64,000 bases of DNA from Paracoccus nototheniae (GCF_004335005.1 NZ_RQRT01000002.1:124001-188000), one strand, 5' to 3'. Positions 7,584 through 17,679 are shown, counted from the first letter of the stretch. Translations and numbers: made by a program. The notes: generated by a model not told the origin, from the sequence alone.

Positions 7584-8645
7584 ATGGCCCCCACCGCACT
7601 TGTCGTCGGCGCAACCGGCATTCAGGGCAGCGCGATCGCCGCGCAGCTGGTCGATCTGGGCTGGACCGTCCACGGTCTCAGCCGCAATCCGCAGCCGCAG
7701 CCGGGCGTGATCCCGCTGGCCGCCGATCTTCTGGACCCGCCCGCGCTGGCCCAGGCCCTTGACGGGCTGCGCCCCAGCCATGTCTTTCTGACCACATGGC
7801 TGCGCATGCCGACCGAGGCTGAAAACATCCGCGTCAATGCAGCGATGATCCGCAACCTGTTCGACGCGCTGCGTCCGGCGGGCAGTGTGCAGCACGCCGC
7901 GCTTGTCACCGGGCTCAAGCATTATCTGGGCCCGTTCGAGGCCTATGGCAAAGGCCGGCTGCCGCAGACCCCCTTCCGCGAGGAACAGGGCCGGTTGGAC
8001 GTCGCCAATTTCTATTACGCGCAAGAGGACGAGCTGTTTGCCGCCGCCGCCCGCGACGGGTTCGGCTACAGCATCCACCGCCCGCATACGGTCATCGGCA
8101 AGGCGGTCGGCAATGCGATGAACATGGGCACGACGCTGGCCGTCTATGCGACCCTGTGCCAGAAAACCGGGCGTCCGTTCCGCTTTCCGGGATCGGCGGC
8201 GCAATGGAACGGGCTGACCGACATGACCGATGCGCGCCAACTGGCCGCGCAGGTCATCTGGGCCGCCCAGACCCCCGCCGCGCGCGATCAGGATTTCAAC
8301 ATCGTCAATGGCGACATCTTCCGGTGGAGCTGGATGTGGCCGCGCCTTGCCGAATGGTTCGGCATTCCCGCCGCGCCCTTCGACGGCATCCCGGCGCCGC
8401 TGGAACAGCAGATGGCCGATGATGCGCCCCTCTGGGCGCAGATCGCGGCGGATCACGGGCTGGTCGAGGCCGATCTGGGCCGGCTTGCCTCTCCCTGGCA
8501 TACCGATGCCGATCTGGGCCGCCCGATCGAGGTGGTGACCGATATGTCGAAAAGCCGGATGATGGGCTTTACCGGCTATCAGGCCACCGATCTGGCCTTT
8601 TTCGACCTGTTCGCGCAGCTGCGGCAGGACCGGTTGATCCCCTGA
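7584..8645 (+). CDS. PRISE-type short-chain reductase
   Basis: The 353-residue protein starts with a Rossmann nucleotide site (ALVVGATGIQGSAIA). It carries the signature NFYY-x-x-ED (NFYYAQEDELF) of the progesterone 5-beta-reductase/iridoid synthase (PRISE) group, an atypical short-chain dehydrogenase family that reduces activated C=C bonds of enones with NADPH. The ATG at 7584 follows GAGGAA; an upstream in-frame start at 7497 would add 29 residues unlike the family and run into the regulatory region. It is divergent from an HxlR regulator, a frequent partner of oxidoreductases. The natural substrate is unknown; a role against reactive enones or quinones is inference. Confidence 0.88.
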   Translation: MAPTALVVGATGIQGSAIAAQLVDLGWTVHGLSRNPQPQPGVIPLAADLLDPPALAQALDGLRPSHVFLTTWLRMPTEAENIRVNAAMIRNLFDALRPAGSVQHAALVTGLKHYLGPFEAYGKGRLPQTPFREEQGRLDVANFYYAQEDELFAAAARDGFGYSIHRPHTVIGKAVGNAMNMGTTLAVYATLCQKTGRPFRFPGSAAQWNGLTDMTDARQLAAQVIWAAQTPAARDQDFNIVNGDIFRWSWMWPRLAEWFGIPAAPFDGIPAPLEQQMADDAPLWAQIAADHGLVEADLGRLASPWHTDADLGRPIEVVTDMSKSRMMGFTGYQATDLAFFDLFAQLRQDRLIP

Positions 8646-8674
8646 CCCTTGCCGGTTGCAAGCGGACGCGATGC

Positions 8675-10504
8675 TCATCCGGCAAAACCCGCCTCGGCGG
8701 GGCCCGATAGCATCGCCGTTCCGCCCTGCGCCACCGGGTCGCGCCGGGTGGTGGTGAATTGCAGGGCCGCGGCGGCCAGCTGTTCGGTCTGCTGTTCCAG
8801 CGCATGGGTCGCGGCGGTGGTCTGTTCGACCATGGCCGCGTTCTGCTGGGTGGCGCGGTCCATCTGGTCGGCCGTCGCCGTCAGCGCATTCAGGCTGTGC
8901 GCCTGATCGCGGGCGGTTTCGGCGATGGTGGTGATGACCCTGCGCACGGTCGATACCTCGTCGACGATGGTCATCAGCGACTGGCCCGAGGCCCGCACCA
9001 GATCGGCGCCTTCGGTCACATAGCCGGTCGAGGCGGTGATCAGATCCTTGATCTGATGCGCGGCATCGGCCGAGCGGCGGGCCAGCCCGCGGACCTCTTG
9101 CGCGACGACGGCAAAGCCGGCGCCCGCATCGCCCGCCCGCGCGGCCTCGATCCCGGCATTCAGCGCCAGCAGGTTGGTCTGAAAGGCGATCTCGTCGATG
9201 ACGCCGATGATGGCGCCGATCTGGCGGGACGATCCTTCGATCTGGCCGACCGCGACTACCGCCTGTTGCACGATCTGGCCGCCGCCTTCGGCATTCTTCT
9301 GGGCCGTCTCGGCGCTGACGCGGGCCTGTGCCACCCCGGTCGCGGCCTGATCGACACCGCGCGACACCTCGGTCAGGGCGGCGACGGTTTCTTCCAGACT
9401 GGCGGCCTGCTGTTCGGTGCGATGCGCCAGATCGCTGGCGGCGCTGCTGATCTCGGCCAGACCGGCGCGCATCATGGTCACCCCTTCGATCACCGTGCCC
9501 AAAGCATCGTCCAGCTGGTCCAGCGATTCGTTGAACTGGTGGCGGATGGCTGCGAATTCGGGGGCCACATCCTCGGTGATGCGCACAGTCAGATCGCCGC
9601 TGCTGAGCCGGTCGAAGCCCGCGCCGATCACCGTCACGAAACGATCCAGCTGCGCGGCGCGTGCCTGTGTGGCCCGGGCCTCGGCCTCTTGCAGGGTCCG
9701 GGCGGCACCGGCCTCGGCGGTCAGAAGGTCGCGCTGGATGGTGGCGCTGCGGAAGGTTTCCACCGCGCGGGCCATGGCGCCGACCTCGTCGCCGCGATCG
9801 CGGCCCGGGGCGGGCAGGTCGGTGCGCCCTGCGGCCAACTGGCCCATCATCGCGGTCAGCGCCCCGATGGGCCGACTGATGCTGCGCGACAGGGGCACGG
9901 CGCAGGCGATCAGCGCGGCCAGCAACAGCGCCGACCACAGCCCGCTGCGCCGGATCTCGGCCCGGAAATCGGCGGCGATGTCGTTGACATAAAGGCCCGC
10001 GCCGACGGTCCAGTCCCATGGCGTGAATTGCTGGGAATAGGACAGCTTTCGCAGCGGATCGCCGCCCGACAGCCGGGTCACGTGATATTGGGTGAAACCG
10101 CCACCGATGCGGGCGGCGGCGATTAGGTCGCGGATGTGGAACTTGCCCGTCGCATCGGTCGCGTCCCAGGCATTGCTGCCTTCGCGGGACAGATCGGGAT
10201 GCATGACCCGCAGGCCTTGGGGGTTGAAGATGAAGATGTAATCGTCATCTCCATAGCGGATGGCGCGGGCGGCCTCTTTCGCGCGGTCCTGCGCCTCGGA
10301 CAGGGGCAGGGTGCCCGCCTCGGCCTGCGCGGCGAAATGGGACAGGATGGCCATCGTGCTGTCGACCTGCGTCCGGATCAGATCCTTGCGGTCGTTCCAC
10401 ATCAGCGACCTCAGCGACATCAGCTGCAGCGACATCGCCGCGATGCTGAGGGTCGCCGCCACCGCGATCAACAAGGCCAGTTTCCGAGAGATGCCGAATG
10501 TCAT
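8675..10504 (-). CDS. Methyl-accepting chemotaxis protein
   Basis: The 609-residue receptor begins with a membrane helix (about 8-30). A periplasmic Cache-type sensor follows (about 40-185), with [18 protein letters not shown] and [15 protein letters not shown], typical of single-Cache receptors for small acids. A second membrane helix lies at about 190-210, then HAMP segments. The signalling domain (about 350-590) has the conserved hairpin tip [20 protein letters not shown]. No C-terminal pentapeptide for CheR docking is seen. Chemotaxis kinases and flagellar genes are not in the window, so this is a lone receptor. The ligand is unknown. It is a single gene, convergent with the reductase. 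Confidence 0.94.
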   Translation of the reverse strand: MTFGISRKLALLIAVAATLSIAAMSLQLMSLRSLMWNDRKDLIRTQVDSTMAILSHFAAQAEAGTLPLSEAQDRAKEAARAIRYGDDDYIFIFNPQGLRVMHPDLSREGSNAWDATDATGKFHIRDLIAAARIGGGFTQYHVTRLSGGDPLRKLSYSQQFTPWDWTVGAGLYVNDIAADFRAEIRRSGLWSALLLAALIACAVPLSRSISRPIGALTAMMGQLAAGRTDLPAPGRDRGDEVGAMARAVETFRSATIQRDLLTAEAGAARTLQEAEARATQARAAQLDRFVTVIGAGFDRLSSGDLTVRITEDVAPEFAAIRHQFNESLDQLDDALGTVIEGVTMMRAGLAEISSAASDLAHRTEQQAASLEETVAALTEVSRGVDQAATGVAQARVSAETAQKNAEGGGQIVQQAVVAVGQIEGSSRQIGAIIGVIDEIAFQTNLLALNAGIEAARAGDAGAGFAVVAQEVRGLARRSADAAHQIKDLITASTGYVTEGADLVRASGQSLMTIVDEVSTVRRVITTIAETARDQAHSLNALTATADQMDRATQQNAAMVEQTTAATHALEQQTEQLAAAALQFTTTRRDPVAQGGTAMLSGPAEAGFAG

Positions 10505-10606
10505 AAGTCCGCCCGCCTGAATGCTGCTGCATCAGGGCAATATCAGACGACAATGAAGAACAGGTTGACGCCCGCCCGACCCAACCCCCTTCAGGGCCAA
10601 ACCCCC

Positions 10607-10936
10607 TCAGGCGCAGGCGATCTGGTCCAGCACCGGCGCGCACAGATCGGGACGGCCCCCGCAGCAATCGCGCATCAGAAAGCCCAGCAGATCGCGCATC
10701 GTCTCCATCCGCGCGAAATAGCGGATCGACCGCCCCTCGCGCAGGGACCGCACCAACCCGGCGCCGGACAGGATCGTTAGATGGTTGGACAGGGTGTTGG
10801 GGCGGATCTGCAGGCGGCGCGCAATCTCTCCGGCGGCCATGCCTTCGGGTCCGGCCTGCACCAGCTGGCGGAACACGTCCAGCCGCGCCCCGAGGGCCAG
10901 CGCCGACAGGACCGGGATCGCATCGTCATTTTCCAT
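10607..10936 (-). CDS. ArsR-family transcriptional regulator
   Basis: This 109-residue protein is a winged-helix ArsR-type repressor, with the recognition helix region LQIRPNTLSNHLTILSGAGL and the wing REGRSIRYFA. The C-terminus has a Cys pair plus a further Cys (DCCGGRPDLCAP) and ends IACA, so thiol-based metal or metalloid sensing is possible, although many family members sense other signals. The ATG at 10936 is chosen because the longer frame to 11059 adds 41 residues unlike the family. The gene is divergent from the peptide-type ABC operon (155 bases apart), which it may regulate. No arsenic-resistance gene is adjacent. Confidence 0.85.
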   Translation of the reverse strand: MENDDAIPVLSALALGARLDVFRQLVQAGPEGMAAGEIARRLQIRPNTLSNHLTILSGAGLVRSLREGRSIRYFARMETMRDLLGFLMRDCCGGRPDLCAPVLDQIACA

Positions 10937-11091
10937 TCCCGATATATGGTCGATGGAGCGGGCGCCTGCAATCCCGGCATCTGCGTGGCCCCAAAGCCGA
11001 CGCCCCTTGCAAGGCGGGCAGGCTTGGGTCACGCTGCACGTCGCGCAACTCTGCAGCAATCAGAGCCCGCTTACCAACAGGGATCACCGAC

Positions 11092-12690
11092 ATGACATTC
11101 CACCTGACCTCGCGCGCCGTCCTGCTGGCGTCGGCGCTGGCATTCGCCCCCGCAGCCTGGGCCGAGACGCCTGCCGACACGCTGGTCGTCGCCCATACGA
11201 TCGACGACATCATCAGTCTGGACCCGGCCCAAAGCTTTGAATTCGCGGGCAATGACGTCAACAACAACACCTATGACCGGCTGGTCGATTTCGACCCTCT
11301 GGACCCCGATGCGGGCTTTCAGCCCAGTCTGGCGACCGCGTGGGAGGTGTCCGAGGACGGGCTGTCCATCACCTTTACCCTGCGCGACGATGTGACCTTT
11401 CATTCCGGCAATCCCCTGCGGGCCGAGGATGCGGCATGGTCGCTGCAACGCGCGGTCAAGCTGGACAAGACCCCGGCCTTTATCCTGACGCAGTTCGGCT
11501 TTACCGCCGAGAATGTCGATCAGATGATCACCGCCGAGGGCAACACCCTGACGCTGACGATGGACAAGCCCTACGCGCCGACCTTCGTGCTGAACTGCCT
11601 GACCGCGAATATCGCCAGCGTCGTGGACCGCGAAACCGTGATGGCCAACGAGGTCGACGGCGATCTGGGCAACGCCTGGCTGAACACCAACGAGGCGGGC
11701 TCGGGCGCCTATGTTCTGGCCGCATGGCGCCCGAACGAACAGGTACAGCTGACCGCATCCGAGGATTACTGGCAGGGCGCGCCCACGATGAAGCGCGTGA
11801 TCGTGCGCAACGTCGCCGAATCCAGCGCGCAACGCCTGCTGCTGGAACAGGGCGATATCGACGTGGCCCGCAACCTGACCCCGACGGATGTGGAATCGAT
11901 CGCTGCGGTCGAGGGCGTGACCATTCAGGACGAGCCGCGCGGCCGCATCCTTTATATGGGTCTGAACCAGAAAGACGAATTGCTGTCGAACCCCGCCGTG
12001 GTCGAGGCGATGAAATATCTTGTCGATTACGAGGGCATCACCGGCAGCTTCCTGAAAGGCCAGTTCGTAACGCATCAAAGCTTTCTGCCGCTTGGCTATC
12101 TGGGCGTGCTGGAAGATCAGCCCTGGACCTATGACATCGAAAAGGCCCGTCAGATCCTGACCGATGCCGGGATCGAGGGCGGCACGATCACCACCCGCGT
12201 GCGCGATCTGCGCGAATATATCGACGTGGCGCAGACCCTGCAGGGCAGCATGGCGCAGGTCGGCCTGACGCTGGAGATCGAGCAGATGACCGGCGCGCAG
12301 GTGCTGGACGCCTATCGCGCCCGCGAAGTACCGATTTTCCTGGGCGAATGGGGACCGGATTATTCCGATCCGAACACCAATGCCGCGACTTTCGCCTATA
12401 ACCCCGACAACAGCGACGAAGCCGCCGCCGTGGGCCTTCTGGCATGGCGCAACGCCTATGAGGTGCCCGCCGAGATGAACGAGGCCACCGTCGCCGCCAC
12501 GCTGGAACAGGATGCCGATACCCGCGCCGCGATGTATCAGGACATCCAGCGCCAGTATCAGGCCGAGGCCCCCATCGTGCCCCTGTTCCAGCGCATCGAG
12601 CAGGTCGGCCTGCGCGACGGCGTCCAGAACTGGTGGAGCGGCGGGGCAATCAGCTCGGTCATGTATCGCCAGGTCACGAAGGGCGAATAA
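11092..12690 (+). CDS. ABC transporter substrate-binding protein, family 5
   Basis: The 532-residue protein has a Sec signal peptide (about 1-24, ending AWAE) and the family 5 periplasmic binding fold for peptides, nickel complexes or other oligomers. Typical stretches are LATAWEVSEDGLSITFTLRD and DDVTFHSGNPLRAEDAAWSL. It is the first gene of a five-gene ABC operon and is followed by GTG 12694 after 3 bases. The binding protein delivers substrate to the permeases encoded next. The ligand cannot be told from sequence; dipeptides, oligopeptides and nickel chelates are all carried by relatives. Confidence 0.93.
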   Translation: MTFHLTSRAVLLASALAFAPAAWAETPADTLVVAHTIDDIISLDPAQSFEFAGNDVNNNTYDRLVDFDPLDPDAGFQPSLATAWEVSEDGLSITFTLRDDVTFHSGNPLRAEDAAWSLQRAVKLDKTPAFILTQFGFTAENVDQMITAEGNTLTLTMDKPYAPTFVLNCLTANIASVVDRETVMANEVDGDLGNAWLNTNEAGSGAYVLAAWRPNEQVQLTASEDYWQGAPTMKRVIVRNVAESSAQRLLLEQGDIDVARNLTPTDVESIAAVEGVTIQDEPRGRILYMGLNQKDELLSNPAVVEAMKYLVDYEGITGSFLKGQFVTHQSFLPLGYLGVLEDQPWTYDIEKARQILTDAGIEGGTITTRVRDLREYIDVAQTLQGSMAQVGLTLEIEQMTGAQVLDAYRAREVPIFLGEWGPDYSDPNTNAATFAYNPDNSDEAAAVGLLAWRNAYEVPAEMNEATVAATLEQDADTRAAMYQDIQRQYQAEAPIVPLFQRIEQVGLRDGVQNWWSGGAISSVMYRQVTKGE

Positions 12691-12693
12691 CCC

Positions 12694-13794
12694 GTGGCCC
12701 TGACCGACCAGACCGGTGCCGGGGGGTCATCCCCCGGCGCGAACCGCCCGAAACCCGATGCCGCAGGCCGCAGCGCCCTGCGCCGCCGCCGCGCCCGCAG
12801 CATCGCGGGCACGCTTCTGTCGCTGGCGCTGACCCTGCTGGGTCTGTTGCTGGTGACCTTCATCATCGGGCGGGTCATGCCCATCGACCCGGTGCTGAAG
12901 GTCGTGGGCGACCGCGCGTCCCAGGCCCAATATGACGCCGCCTATATCGCGATGGGGCTGGACCGCCCGCTGATCGTGCAGTTCCTGACCTATATCGGCG
13001 ATGTGCTGCAGGGCGATTTCGGCCGCTCGATCTCGACCGGACAGCCGGTCAGCGCCGACATTGCCCGCGTCTTTCCCGCCACGCTGGAACTGGCGACCCT
13101 CGGCACGCTGATCGGCGTGGTCATCGGCGTGCCTTTGGGCGTGATCGCCGCCGCGCGCCGGGGCGGGATCATCGATCAGATCGCCCGCGTGGTGGCGCTG
13201 GTCGGCTATTCGATGCCGATCTTCTGGCTGGGGCTGATGGGCCTTTTGATCTTTTACGGCATTCTGGGATGGGTCGGCGGACCGGGGCGACAGGGCATTC
13301 TGTATGACGGAATGGTGCCCTCGGTCACCGGCATGGTTCTGGTCGACAGCCTGATCGCCGGGGATTGGGGCGCCTTCCGCGATGCGTTTTCCCATATCAT
13401 CCTGCCCGCCAGCCTGCTGGGCTATTACAGCCTGGCCTATATCAGCCGGATGACCCGCAGCTTCATGCTGGAACAGCTGTCGGCGGAATACATCACCACC
13501 GCCCGCGTCAAGGGCCTGTCCGAACGCGGCGTGATCTGGGGCCATGCGCTGCGCAACATCGCCATCCCGCTGACCACCGTCATCGCGCTGTCCTTCGGCT
13601 CGCTGCTGGAAGGATCTGTCCTGACCGAGATCATCTTCAGCTGGCCGGGCTTGGGCAGCTATATCACCCGCGGGCTGCTGTCGGGCGACATGAACGCGGT
13701 GCTGGGCGGCACGGTCGTGGTGGGCGTCTGCTTCGTGGTCCTGAACCTCTTCAGCGACATCCTCTATCGCTTTCTGGATCCGAGGTCGAAATGA
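12694..13794 (+). CDS. ABC transporter permease, DppB type
   Basis: This 366-residue inner-membrane protein has about six helices, with an N-terminal cytoplasmic extension of about 45 residues rich in Gly, Pro and Arg. The DppB-type opening (LLLVTFIIGRVMPIDP) is present. The EAA loop that touches the ATPases reads TARVKGLSERGVIWGHALRN. The start is GTG, 3 bases after the binding-protein stop. Its last 4 bases overlap the next permease. It pairs with that permease to form the pore. Confidence 0.93.
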   Translation: MALTDQTGAGGSSPGANRPKPDAAGRSALRRRRARSIAGTLLSLALTLLGLLLVTFIIGRVMPIDPVLKVVGDRASQAQYDAAYIAMGLDRPLIVQFLTYIGDVLQGDFGRSISTGQPVSADIARVFPATLELATLGTLIGVVIGVPLGVIAAARRGGIIDQIARVVALVGYSMPIFWLGLMGLLIFYGILGWVGGPGRQGILYDGMVPSVTGMVLVDSLIAGDWGAFRDAFSHIILPASLLGYYSLAYISRMTRSFMLEQLSAEYITTARVKGLSERGVIWGHALRNIAIPLTTVIALSFGSLLEGSVLTEIIFSWPGLGSYITRGLLSGDMNAVLGGTVVVGVCFVVLNLFSDILYRFLDPRSK

Positions 13795-14717
13795 GCCTGT
13801 CGCACACGAACCCCACCCCATCGCGCCGCGACTGGCTGTTGTCCGATGCGCCCCAGACCCGCCGTCAGGCGCGGCTTGGCGCGCTTTATCAGGGTTGGCT
13901 GACCTTCCGCGCCAACAAGCTGGCGATGCTGGGGCTGATCGTGCTGATCCTTCTGATCGGCATGGCGGTCCTGGCGCCGTGGATCGCGCCGCAAAGCCCC
14001 TATGCGCAGACGCTGGCCGACCGCCTGCAACCGCCTTCGGCGGCGCATTGGCTGGGCACGGATGCGCTTGGCCGCGATATCCTGTCCCGGCTGATCCACG
14101 GGTCGCGGATCACCCTGTTCATCGTCGGCACCGTGGCGCTGATAGCGCCGATCATCGGTCTGTTCATCGGCACGGTCGCGGGCTTTGCCGGCGGATGGGT
14201 CGATCAGGGGCTGATGCGCATCACCGACATCTTTCTGGCCTTCCCCAAGCTGATCCTGGCGCTGGCCTTCGTGGCGGCGCTTGGGCCCAGCATCGGCAAT
14301 GCGGTGCTGGCGCTGGCCCTGACCGCATGGCCCCCCTATGCCCGGCTGGCACGGGCCGAGACGCTGACCATCCGTCACGCCGATTTCATCGCCGCCGCCC
14401 GGCTGCAGGGGGCAGGGCGCCTGCGCCTGCTGATCGGCCATATCTGGCCCCTGTGCATCAGCTCGCTGATCGTGCGGGTGGCGCTGGACATGGCGGGGAT
14501 CATCCTGTCGGCGGCAGGTCTGGGCTTTCTGGGCCTCGGCGCGCAGCCGCCCCTGCCGGAATGGGGGGCGATGATCTCGGACGGTCGGGCCTATATCCTC
14601 GATTTCTGGTGGGTGGCGGCGATGCCGGGGCTGGCGATCTTCACCGTCTCGATGGCCTTCAACCTGCTGGGCGACGGGTTGCGCGACGTGCTGGACCCCA
14701 AGGGAGACAAGTCATGA
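13791..14717 (+). CDS. ABC transporter permease, DppC type
   Basis: The 308-residue permease has the N-terminal DppC segment (WLTFRANKLAMLGLIVLI), the conserved periplasmic LGTDALGRDILSRLIHG and an EAA loop (DFIAAARLQGAGRLRLLIGH). Six membrane helices are expected. The ATG at 13791 overlaps the stop of the first permease (ATGA), and its own stop overlaps the following ATPase in the same way, so the genes are translationally coupled. It forms a heterodimer with the DppB-type permease. Confidence 0.94.
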   Translation: MSLSHTNPTPSRRDWLLSDAPQTRRQARLGALYQGWLTFRANKLAMLGLIVLILLIGMAVLAPWIAPQSPYAQTLADRLQPPSAAHWLGTDALGRDILSRLIHGSRITLFIVGTVALIAPIIGLFIGTVAGFAGGWVDQGLMRITDIFLAFPKLILALAFVAALGPSIGNAVLALALTAWPPYARLARAETLTIRHADFIAAARLQGAGRLRLLIGHIWPLCISSLIVRVALDMAGIILSAAGLGFLGLGAQPPLPEWGAMISDGRAYILDFWWVAAMPGLAIFTVSMAFNLLGDGLRDVLDPKGDKS

Positions 14718-15631
14718 CCCCCGCCATGATCCCGGACGACGAGGCGCCCCTCCTGTCGGTCCGCGACCTCAGCGTGACCTTTCCGACCCGTCAGGGCAGC
14801 TTTCAGGCGGTGCGCGGGGTCAGCTTCGATCTGGGCCGCGAACGGCTTGGCGTGGTGGGCGAAAGCGGTTCGGGCAAATCCATGACCGGCCGCGCGATCC
14901 TGTCGCTGATCCGCCCGCCCGGCCGGATCGAGGCCACGTCGATGACCCTGCAGGGCCAGTCGATCCTGAACCTGCCCGAACGTCAGATGCGCCAGATCCG
15001 CGGCGGGCGCATCAGCATGGTCATGCAGGATCCGAAATTCAGCCTGAACCCGGTGATGACCGTCGGCCAGCAGATCATCGAGGCCTATCGCCTGCATGCC
15101 CGCGCGGGCCGGGGCGATGCCCGGCAAAAGGCGCTGGACATGCTGCGCGCCGTGCAGATCCGCGACCCCGAACGAGTCATGACCGCCTATCCGCACGAGG
15201 TGTCAGGCGGCATGGGCCAGCGCATCATGATCGCGATGATGCTGGCCCCCGATCCGCAGATCCTGATCGCGGACGAACCGACCAGCGCCTTGGACGTGTC
15301 CGTCCGGACCGAGGTTCTCCACATCATGGACCGCCTCGTCCGCGACCGGGGGATGGGACTGATCTTCATCAGCCACGACCTCAATCTGGTGGCGCAATTC
15401 TGCGACCGGGTGCTGATCATGTATGCGGGCCGCATCGTCGAAACCCTGCCCGCCCGCGATCTGCATCAGGCCCGCCACCCCTATACCCAAGGCTTGCTGA
15501 ACAGCCTGCCGCGTCTTGATGCGCCCGTCGCCCGCCTGCCGGTCCTGACCCGTCAGGACAGCTGGCGCGACGCCGACACCCTCATCGATCCTGCCCTGAT
15601 CGACCCCGCCCAGCACCCCGGAGGCCTCTGA
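14714..15631 (+). CDS. ABC transporter ATP-binding protein, DppD type
   Basis: This 305-residue ATPase has Walker A GESGSGKS (about 51-58), the signature SGGMGQRIMIAMML, Walker [14 protein letters not shown] and the switch His in FISHDL. The C-terminal oligopeptide-transporter extension (HPYTQGLLNSLPRLD) marks it as the DppD/OppD member of the pair. The signature motif begins SGGMG rather than SGGQ, as is common in DppD proteins. The gene ends just before an intergenic repeat with a hairpin that separates it from the last gene of the operon. Confidence 0.94.
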   Translation: MTPAMIPDDEAPLLSVRDLSVTFPTRQGSFQAVRGVSFDLGRERLGVVGESGSGKSMTGRAILSLIRPPGRIEATSMTLQGQSILNLPERQMRQIRGGRISMVMQDPKFSLNPVMTVGQQIIEAYRLHARAGRGDARQKALDMLRAVQIRDPERVMTAYPHEVSGGMGQRIMIAMMLAPDPQILIADEPTSALDVSVRTEVLHIMDRLVRDRGMGLIFISHDLNLVAQFCDRVLIMYAGRIVETLPARDLHQARHPYTQGLLNSLPRLDAPVARLPVLTRQDSWRDADTLIDPALIDPAQHPGGL

Positions 15632-15638
15632 CATGCCC

Positions 15639-15690
15639 TTTCATCTTGGCCGAAATATCCTGCGGGGGTGCGGGGGTGCAAAACCCCCGC
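15639..15690 (+). repeat. Intergenic repeat, copy A, with GC hairpin
   Basis: TTTCATCTTGG, three bases, then AAATATCC and a GCGGGGG run lie 8 bases after the stop of the DppD-type gene. An inverted repeat follows (GCGGGGG at 15670-15676, CCCCCGC at 15684-15690). The same motif recurs at 37811-37840 and 60341-60370 directly after stop codons, and in altered form near 47396 and 58796. Confidence 0.7.
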
Positions 15691-15706
15691 TCCGGCGGTG
15701 CCGCCC

Positions 15707-16495
15707 ATGCTGAACGTCGCCGATCTCAATGTGTGGTTCGGCCAGCCCCCCGACCGCGTCGATGCCGTGCGCGGCGTGGGCTTTCAGGTGGGCCTTGGTG
15801 AAAGCTTCGGTCTGGTGGGCGAATCCGGGTCGGGCAAATCCACCGTGCTGCGCGCCATTGCCGGGCTGATCCCGTCGTGGTCGGGACAGATCACGGTGGC
15901 GGGTCAGCAGGTCTCGACCGACCGCCGCGACCGGGCCTTCTTCAAGACCGTGCAGATGGTCTTTCAGGATCCCTATGCCAGCCTGCATCCGCGCCATTCC
16001 ATCGATGCGGTTCTGGCCGAGACGCTGCATCTGCAGGGCATGGACCGGATCGACCAGCGGGTGGTGCAGCTTCTGGACGATGTGGGCCTGGGGCGCGGGT
16101 TCCGCTTCCGCTATCCGCATCAGCTGTCGGGCGGCCAACGCCAGCGCGTGGCCATCGCCCGCGCCCTGGCCGCCGAGCCGCGCCTGTTGCTGCTGGACGA
16201 ACCCACCAGCGCGCTGGATGTCAGCGTGCAGGCCGAGATCCTGAACCTGCTGGCCGATCTGCGCGCTGAACATGGGCTGACCTATCTGATGGTCAGCCAT
16301 GATCTGTCGGTGATCGGGCATATGTGCGACCGGCTGGCGGTCATGCAGCAGGGTCGCATCGTCGAGATCATGCCGGTCGACCGCCTGCGCTCCGGCAAGG
16401 CCGAGGCCGCCTATACCGCCCAGCTGATCAAGGCCTCGGCCGGCTATCTCAGCCCCGATGCCGGCCCCGCAGCGGCCAGGCCGCCCAACGCCTGA
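15707..16495 (+). CDS. ABC transporter ATP-binding protein, DppF type
   Basis: The 262-residue ATPase has Walker [10 protein letters not shown], the signature [15 protein letters not shown], Walker [14 protein letters not shown] and a switch His in [11 protein letters not shown]. It lacks the long C-terminal extension of its partner, but the order and sequence fit the DppF/OppF subunit. The ATG at 15707 ([12 protein letters not shown]) is preferred over an upstream in-frame start, which would lie in the intergenic repeat. It completes the importer; the hairpin before it may lower its expression. Confidence 0.92.
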   Translation: MLNVADLNVWFGQPPDRVDAVRGVGFQVGLGESFGLVGESGSGKSTVLRAIAGLIPSWSGQITVAGQQVSTDRRDRAFFKTVQMVFQDPYASLHPRHSIDAVLAETLHLQGMDRIDQRVVQLLDDVGLGRGFRFRYPHQLSGGQRQRVAIARALAAEPRLLLLDEPTSALDVSVQAEILNLLADLRAEHGLTYLMVSHDLSVIGHMCDRLAVMQQGRIVEIMPVDRLRSGKAEAAYTAQLIKASAGYLSPDAGPAAARPPNA

Positions 16496-16503
16496 GCAAC
16501 GGA

Positions 16504-17676
16504 TCAGGGCAGGGCCGCAACCGGCCCGGCCCCGGACAGATGCCGGGGCAGCTCGATCGGCGGGAACAGCACCGCGGGGGCCGGGGCTTTGCGGCCCGCG
16601 ATGGCGGAGTGGTACAACCCTTCGTAAGCCGCGATCATCCGGTCTTGGGAAAAGTACCGCTCGACACGCTGGCGGGGTTGGACGCGGGGGATCTGCATGG
16701 CGCGCGCCAGCGCCAGATGCAGATCCGATCCGTCAGGGCGCGCATAGCAGCCCGCATCGCCCACCACCTCGCGCACGGCGCCCATCGCGATGGCCGCGAC
16801 CGGGGTGCCACAGGCCATCGCCTCGATCGCGGTCAGGCCGAACGGCTCGTCCCATTGCGGCGTGAACAACAGGACCGAGGCGCGGCCATATTCCCGCGCC
16901 AGATCGGCCCCCGGCAGATGCCCGCCATGCCGGATATCCGCGCCCAGCAAGGGCCTGACCTGCGCCTCGTAATAGCCCCGATCCTCGATGGTGCCGAACA
17001 GGGTCAGCGCGATTCCCGCCCGGCGCGCGGCGGCGATGGCCAGATGCGTGCCCTTGTTGGGCGTGATGCGCCCGGCCCAGACCGCCTCGCCATTGCCGGT
17101 GGCGCCAAAGGGCCAGTCCGCCAGATCGATGCCATTGGGGACCACATGCGCATCATCCGGCGCCCCGCCCGGCCAATAGGCGGCCAGATGCCGCCCAGAA
17201 CATCCCGTCACCGGATGCCACGGCGCCACGCTGTCCCGCACAGCCCGGGCCAGCGCGTCAAAGGGCGGCACATGCAGGGATGTGACCATCGGCAGACGCG
17301 CCACCCGCGACAGGCGCGGCGGGTATCGGTGCAGCGTGTTGTTGTGGATCACGTCGAAATCCATGTCGCGCAGCCGGGCAAGGGCCAACGCATGGCTGTC
17401 ATCCAGATGATCGTTCAGCACCTTGGTGCCGTGGAAGTCATGCCACGGATAGGCGCTGTTATAGTGGCGGTCCATCAGCGGGATGACCGGCACGCCGGGG
17501 CGGCTGTCGCCCGCCGCGACCAGTGCCACGTCATGCCCCCGCGCCTGCAACGCCCGGACCAGCTGATGGGCATGCGCCTCCATCCCGCCCATGAAGGGGG
17601 GCGCGATGGGATGGCGGCAATGCGCCATCACGGCGATCCTCAGCGGGGCAGACGCAGGGCGCGCGGGGGCCGCCAC
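16504..17676 (-). CDS. Glycosyltransferase family 4
   Basis: This 390-residue protein is a GT-B fold glycosyltransferase. The N-terminal half opens with APPFMGGMEAHAHQLVRAL, the acceptor-side glycine loop. The C-terminal half contains WAGRITPNKGTHLAI and the retaining GT4 motif EPFGLTAIEAMACGTPV. No signal or membrane segment is seen, so it acts in the cytoplasm on a sugar nucleotide. It is the last gene of a four-gene operon, 3 bases after the GT2 gene. The sugar donor and acceptor are unknown. The lack of polymerase or flippase genes suggests a soluble product or a lipid-linked head group rather than a polysaccharide. Confidence 0.9.
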   Translation of the reverse strand: MAAPARPASAPLRIAVMAHCRHPIAPPFMGGMEAHAHQLVRALQARGHDVALVAAGDSRPGVPVIPLMDRHYNSAYPWHDFHGTKVLNDHLDDSHALALARLRDMDFDVIHNNTLHRYPPRLSRVARLPMVTSLHVPPFDALARAVRDSVAPWHPVTGCSGRHLAAYWPGGAPDDAHVVPNGIDLADWPFGATGNGEAVWAGRITPNKGTHLAIAAARRAGIALTLFGTIEDRGYYEAQVRPLLGADIRHGGHLPGADLAREYGRASVLLFTPQWDEPFGLTAIEAMACGTPVAAIAMGAVREVVGDAGCYARPDGSDLHLALARAMQIPRVQPRQRVERYFSQDRMIAAYEGLYHSAIAGRKAPAPAVLFPPIELPRHLSGAGPVAALP

Positions 17677-17679
17677 GGC

